Positions 2,971-5,570 of a stretch of DNA of 5,570 nt are shown here, one piece after another. Under the pieces are notes generated by a model. That model did no database searches. It was not told the origin of the DNA and saw only the letters and a list, made by a program, of their open reading frames with translations. The stretch spans positions 1 to 5,570 of the forward strand of contig DLRK01000080.1 of assembly GCA_002501065.1 (NCBI GenBank), given 5' to 3'. Positions within the stretch are counted from its first letter, which is position 1, and each line of letters opens with the position of its first letter. The position numbers and the translations under genes are program-made. The stretch is from Akkermansiaceae bacterium UBA7890 (lineage in GTDB: Bacteria > Verrucomicrobiota > Verrucomicrobiia > Verrucomicrobiales > Akkermansiaceae).

Positions 2971-5570
2971 GTGCCGCTTGTGAAACTTGCAAGTTGCCTG
3001 GCAGCAATCGTTGTAGGGGCTGTGGCGTTGGTCACAGCCCGGGGAGAGGTGGCCTTCGAACTGAGAAAGGGAGACGTGGTGGCCTTTGTGGGAGGAACGG
3101 ACCTGATCAACCTGCAGAGGGAGGGGCGGCTGGAGGCGGCCCTCACCATGAAGTGGAAGTCGGCGGCCCCCCTCTTCCGTGATTTCGCCTGGGACGGAGA
3201 CACGGTGTATCACCAGAGCGCGGAACGGGAGCGCTGGCGGCAGGATGCCTTCGGGAACTGGGAGGCGCAGCTGAAACGGGCCGGGGCCACCGTGGTGATT
3301 GCCCAGTTCGGGAAAATGGAATCGCTGGACGGCGCCGGGAGGGTGGGCGAATTCGCCGGGGCCTACGGGAGCTTTCTCGACAAGGTGGGCAGGGACCGGC
3401 GGTTGGTTCTCCTGGAACCTTCGCCGTTCCAGTGGGAAGGGGCGGCGGAGCGGGCGGCCCTGGCTGCCTACCTCGGTGCGATTCGTGAGCTGGCTGCAGA
3501 GCGGAAGATTCCCTTCATGACCGGGGATGGGGAAGACCCGGCCGGGGCCTTCATCCGGGGCCTGACCGGACGTCAGGAACCGAAGGGGGCGGCTTACGAA
3601 CTGATGTGTGCCACGGTGGGTGAGAAGCACCGCCTCTGGTACGAATACTGGCGACCGGCCAACTGGAAGTGCATCTTCGGTGATGACAGCCAGAGGATTT
3701 TTGCCAAGGCGTCGCACGGATTGCCTTCGATCCAGGAAGAGTGGGCCACCTACCCCGCCCTGATTGCAGGGGTGGAGGAGGCCATTTTCGCGGGTAAGCC
3801 CTGGAACCCGCCCGCGGCACCTGAGCTGACCGGATCAAAGGAGGCTGATGTGAAAAATGAACTGGCTTCCTTCGAGGTCCTGGAGGGGTTCGAGGTGAAT
3901 CTCTTTGCCGATGAGTCGCACGGGGTGCGCAATCCGCTTTCCCTGCGCTGGGATGCCAGGGGCCGGATGTATGTGGCCTGCTCAGACGTCTATCCACAGA
4001 TCGAGCCGGGGGTGCGCGGTTACGACCGGGTGATCACGCTGCGGGATACCGACAACGATGGCAGGGCGGATGAGTCCGGGGTGTTCGCAGAGGGACTGCT
4101 GATCCCGACCGGGATGGAAGTGGGCCCGGACCAGGTCTATATCGGACAGGGACCGGAGTTGCTGACCCTGCGCGATACTGATGGTGACGGCGTGGCGGAC
4201 GAACGCACGGTGGTCCTGACCGGATTTGGAAATGGCGACTCGCACCAGACAAGCAATTCCTTCGTGTGGAGTCCGGGTGGGGAGCTCTGGTGGTGCCAGG
4301 GGGACGGGATCGAGTCCCGGGTGGAAACCCCCTTCGGGGTCTCCTCGCTTTTCCAGGCCGGGGTCTATCGCCTGCGACCGAACGAATTGCGGCTCGATCC
4401 GCTCCTCGATGACTTCATGGGTCCCGGCAATCCGTGGGGCATCGCCTTCGACGATTTCGGACAGTCCTTCGTGATCGACGGAGCTGGTGGAGTCTCCTAC
4501 CTCACTCCGGCCTCCATTCCGGCCAAGCGCCGGCTCCGCCTGCCGCGAATCGGCAATCCGGGAGGTTACTGCGGGATCGAATGCCTGGGGGCGGGAAATC
4601 TGCCGGACGAAATGCAGGGCCAGTTCGTCATCGGGGACTACAAGAAGAACCAGGTGAGCCGCTTCGAGACGCGGGAAGATGGAGCGGGCTTCAAGCTGGA
4701 ATGGAAGAGTCCGCTCCTGCGCTCGAAGCACCGCAACTTCCGTCCTGTTGACGTCAAGATGGGACCCGACGGTGCGATTTACGTGGTGGATTGGTACAAT
4801 TCGCTCACCTGCCATCAGGACGACTTCTACCGTCATCCCGAGCGGGACAAGACCCATGGACGGATCTGGCGGGTGACCCCGAAGAAGGGGGCGATCAAAC
4901 CGCCCGTCCTGGCAAAGGCCAGCGTGGAGAAGTTACTGGAGGCACTCGAGGCGCCGGAGCGTTGGACGCGTCTCAAGGCCAAGCAGGTTCTGGTGGACCG
5001 CAAGGGGACTGAGGTGCGGGAGGCGATCCGGCAATGGAGTGCAGGCCTGCAGGGCAGGAAGAACGGACGATCTTTGCTGGAAGGAGTGAGCACCCTGGAG
5101 TGGATCGAGCAACCGGACGTGGTTGTTTTGAAGCGCCTGCTGGCGTCGCCCGATCACCGGGCGCGAGCCTATGGCGCGCGGGTGGCGGGACGCTGGGGTG
5201 ATCGTCTGGAGGAAGGGCATGACCTGTTGGTGGCGGCGGCTCGCGATGCGCATCCGCTGGTACGGATGGAAGCGGTGCTGGCGGCCGGGCAATCTCCCCA
5301 GGCCCGGGCCGTTCTGGTTTCGGCCGCGGCGGCGGAATCGAAGCGTGATCGCTGGATCGAGTATGCCTTTTCGCAGGCGGTGCATCACAGTAAACGCCAC
5401 TGGCTTCCGGCCCTGCGGGCGGGCAAGCTGGATTTTACCGGGACCCGGCGGGGCCTGGCCGCGGTTCTCGGTTCGTCGGGCTCCAAGGGGGTGCTGGAGG
5501 AGATCCGGACCCTGGTGCGGGGGGGGGAAGTGGAAGGCGAGGCGCGTGAGGCCCTGGCGTTGACCCTGGT
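2971..5570 (+). CDS. Large secreted PVC protein: degenerate SGNH domain, beta-propeller (TIGR02604-like), HEAT-like region; 3' end missing
   Basis: The frame is open from GTG 2971 to the window edge: 866 codons, no stop. Residues 1-25 form a signal peptide (K5, hydrophobic 6-23). Residues 30-280 match the SGNH-like domain fused to these proteins, including 'WRPANWKCIFG' at 227-237, but its catalytic motifs look replaced. Residues 300-636 match the PVC 'putative membrane-bound dehydrogenase' propeller, related to soluble glucose/sorbosone dehydrogenase folds. Marks are 'GFEVNLFA' 306-313, acidic loops 'DTDNDG' 359-364 and 'DTDGDG' 402-407 that probably bind calcium, 'NPWGIAFDDFGQ' 487-498 and 'RHPERDKTHGRIWRV' 621-635. 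From about 645 onward, alpha-helical Ala/Leu/Arg-rich repeats look HEAT-like. Family members usually end in a CxxCH cytochrome domain; no CxxCH occurs here, so any such domain lies beyond the window. Sugar oxidation outside the cytoplasm is inferred, not shown. Confidence 0.9.
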   Translation, partial: MPLVKLASCLAAIVVGAVALVTARGEVAFELRKGDVVAFVGGTDLINLQREGRLEAALTMKWKSAAPLFRDFAWDGDTVYHQSAERERWRQDAFGNWEAQLKRAGATVVIAQFGKMESLDGAGRVGEFAGAYGSFLDKVGRDRRLVLLEPSPFQWEGAAERAALAAYLGAIRELAAERKIPFMTGDGEDPAGAFIRGLTGRQEPKGAAYELMCATVGEKHRLWYEYWRPANWKCIFGDDSQRIFAKASHGLPSIQEEWATYPALIAGVEEAIFAGKPWNPPAAPELTGSKEADVKNELASFEVLEGFEVNLFADESHGVRNPLSLRWDARGRMYVACSDVYPQIEPGVRGYDRVITLRDTDNDGRADESGVFAEGLLIPTGMEVGPDQVYIGQGPELLTLRDTDGDGVADERTVVLTGFGNGDSHQTSNSFVWSPGGELWWCQGDGIESRVETPFGVSSLFQAGVYRLRPNELRLDPLLDDFMGPGNPWGIAFDDFGQSFVIDGAGGVSYLTPASIPAKRRLRLPRIGNPGGYCGIECLGAGNLPDEMQGQFVIGDYKKNQVSRFETREDGAGFKLEWKSPLLRSKHRNFRPVDVKMGPDGAIYVVDWYNSLTCHQDDFYRHPERDKTHGRIWRVTPKKGAIKPPVLAKASVEKLLEALEAPERWTRLKAKQVLVDRKGTEVREAIRQWSAGLQGRKNGRSLLEGVSTLEWIEQPDVVVLKRLLASPDHRARAYGARVAGRWGDRLEEGHDLLVAAARDAHPLVRMEAVLAAGQSPQARAVLVSAAAAESKRDRWIEYAFSQAVHHSKRHWLPALRAGKLDFTGTRRGLAAVLGSSGSKGVLEEIRTLVRGGEVEGEAREALALTL

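Noticed and set aside
2986..2997. Lipobox-like L-A-S-C at residues 6-9 of the composite protein, suggesting a lipoprotein
   Set aside because: The cysteine would be only nine residues from the start, with no hydrophobic stretch before it; the hydrophobic segment follows it, so an ordinary signal peptide or anchor fits better.
2782..3717. Minus-strand open frame (311 codons) covering the spacer and the start of the composite gene
   Set aside because: Its sequence is low-complexity and rich in Pro/Arg/His, overlaps two real plus-strand genes, and shows no domain or signal; it is an antisense shadow.
4570..4584. C534-x-x-x-C538 in the composite protein as a possible heme or metal site
   Set aside because: Spacing is CxxxC with no following His, so it is not a c-type heme motif. 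It lies in the propeller, where it may simply be two structural cysteines.
3982..4857. Long minus-strand open frame (291 codons) opposite the propeller domain
   Set aside because: It lies antisense to a confidently recognised coding region, has no recognisable motif, and is the expected mirror of GC-rich codon bias.
5171..5563. Plus-strand ATG frame of 130 codons overlapping the composite gene
   Set aside because: It is out of frame with the composite gene and is rich in Trp and Arg, typical of a wrong-frame read. The composite frame continues through it with HEAT-like sequence.

Overview
The window looks like a chromosomal segment from a member of the Planctomycetes-Verrucomicrobia-Chlamydiae superphylum, most likely Verrucomicrobiota. 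The evidence is the gene mix: a formylglycine-type sulfatase, a secreted esterase of the kind found beside such sulfatases, an OpgC-like acyltransferase with ankyrin repeats, and a large secreted SGNH-like/beta-propeller/HEAT protein of the PVC 'membrane-bound dehydrogenase' type. The DNA is GC-rich, and two of the three start codons inside the window are GTG. I see no tRNA, rRNA, CRISPR array, insertion sequence or phage gene.

Layout: positions 1-257 (+) are the last 84 codons of a sulfatase. A 24-bp gap follows. Positions 282-1925 (-), convergent with it, encode a 547-residue membrane acyltransferase whose first large loop is replaced by about 3-4 ankyrin repeats. A 105-bp divergent spacer leads to 2031-2846 (+), a 271-residue exported alpha/beta hydrolase with a complete catalytic triad. 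After a 124-bp spacer rich in short hairpins and TTGC/GCAA elements, one uninterrupted reading frame runs from a GTG at 2971 to the last base. It is the largest gene here, with at least 866 codons and no stop inside the window.

How the genes may work together (inference): sulfatase, secreted esterase and a large extracytoplasmic sugar-dehydrogenase-like protein fit degradation of sulfated and acylated polysaccharides, a known lifestyle of Verrucomicrobiota and Planctomycetota. The acyltransferase would modify a cell-envelope glycan or other polymer. The esterase and the large protein share a strand but are separated by a structured spacer, so they may or may not share a transcript.

The most unusual items are the ankyrin cassette, predicted to lie outside the cytoplasm, in the acyltransferase; the apparent loss of every recognisable SGNH catalytic motif in the N-terminal domain of the large protein; and the structured DNA around 2869-3003.
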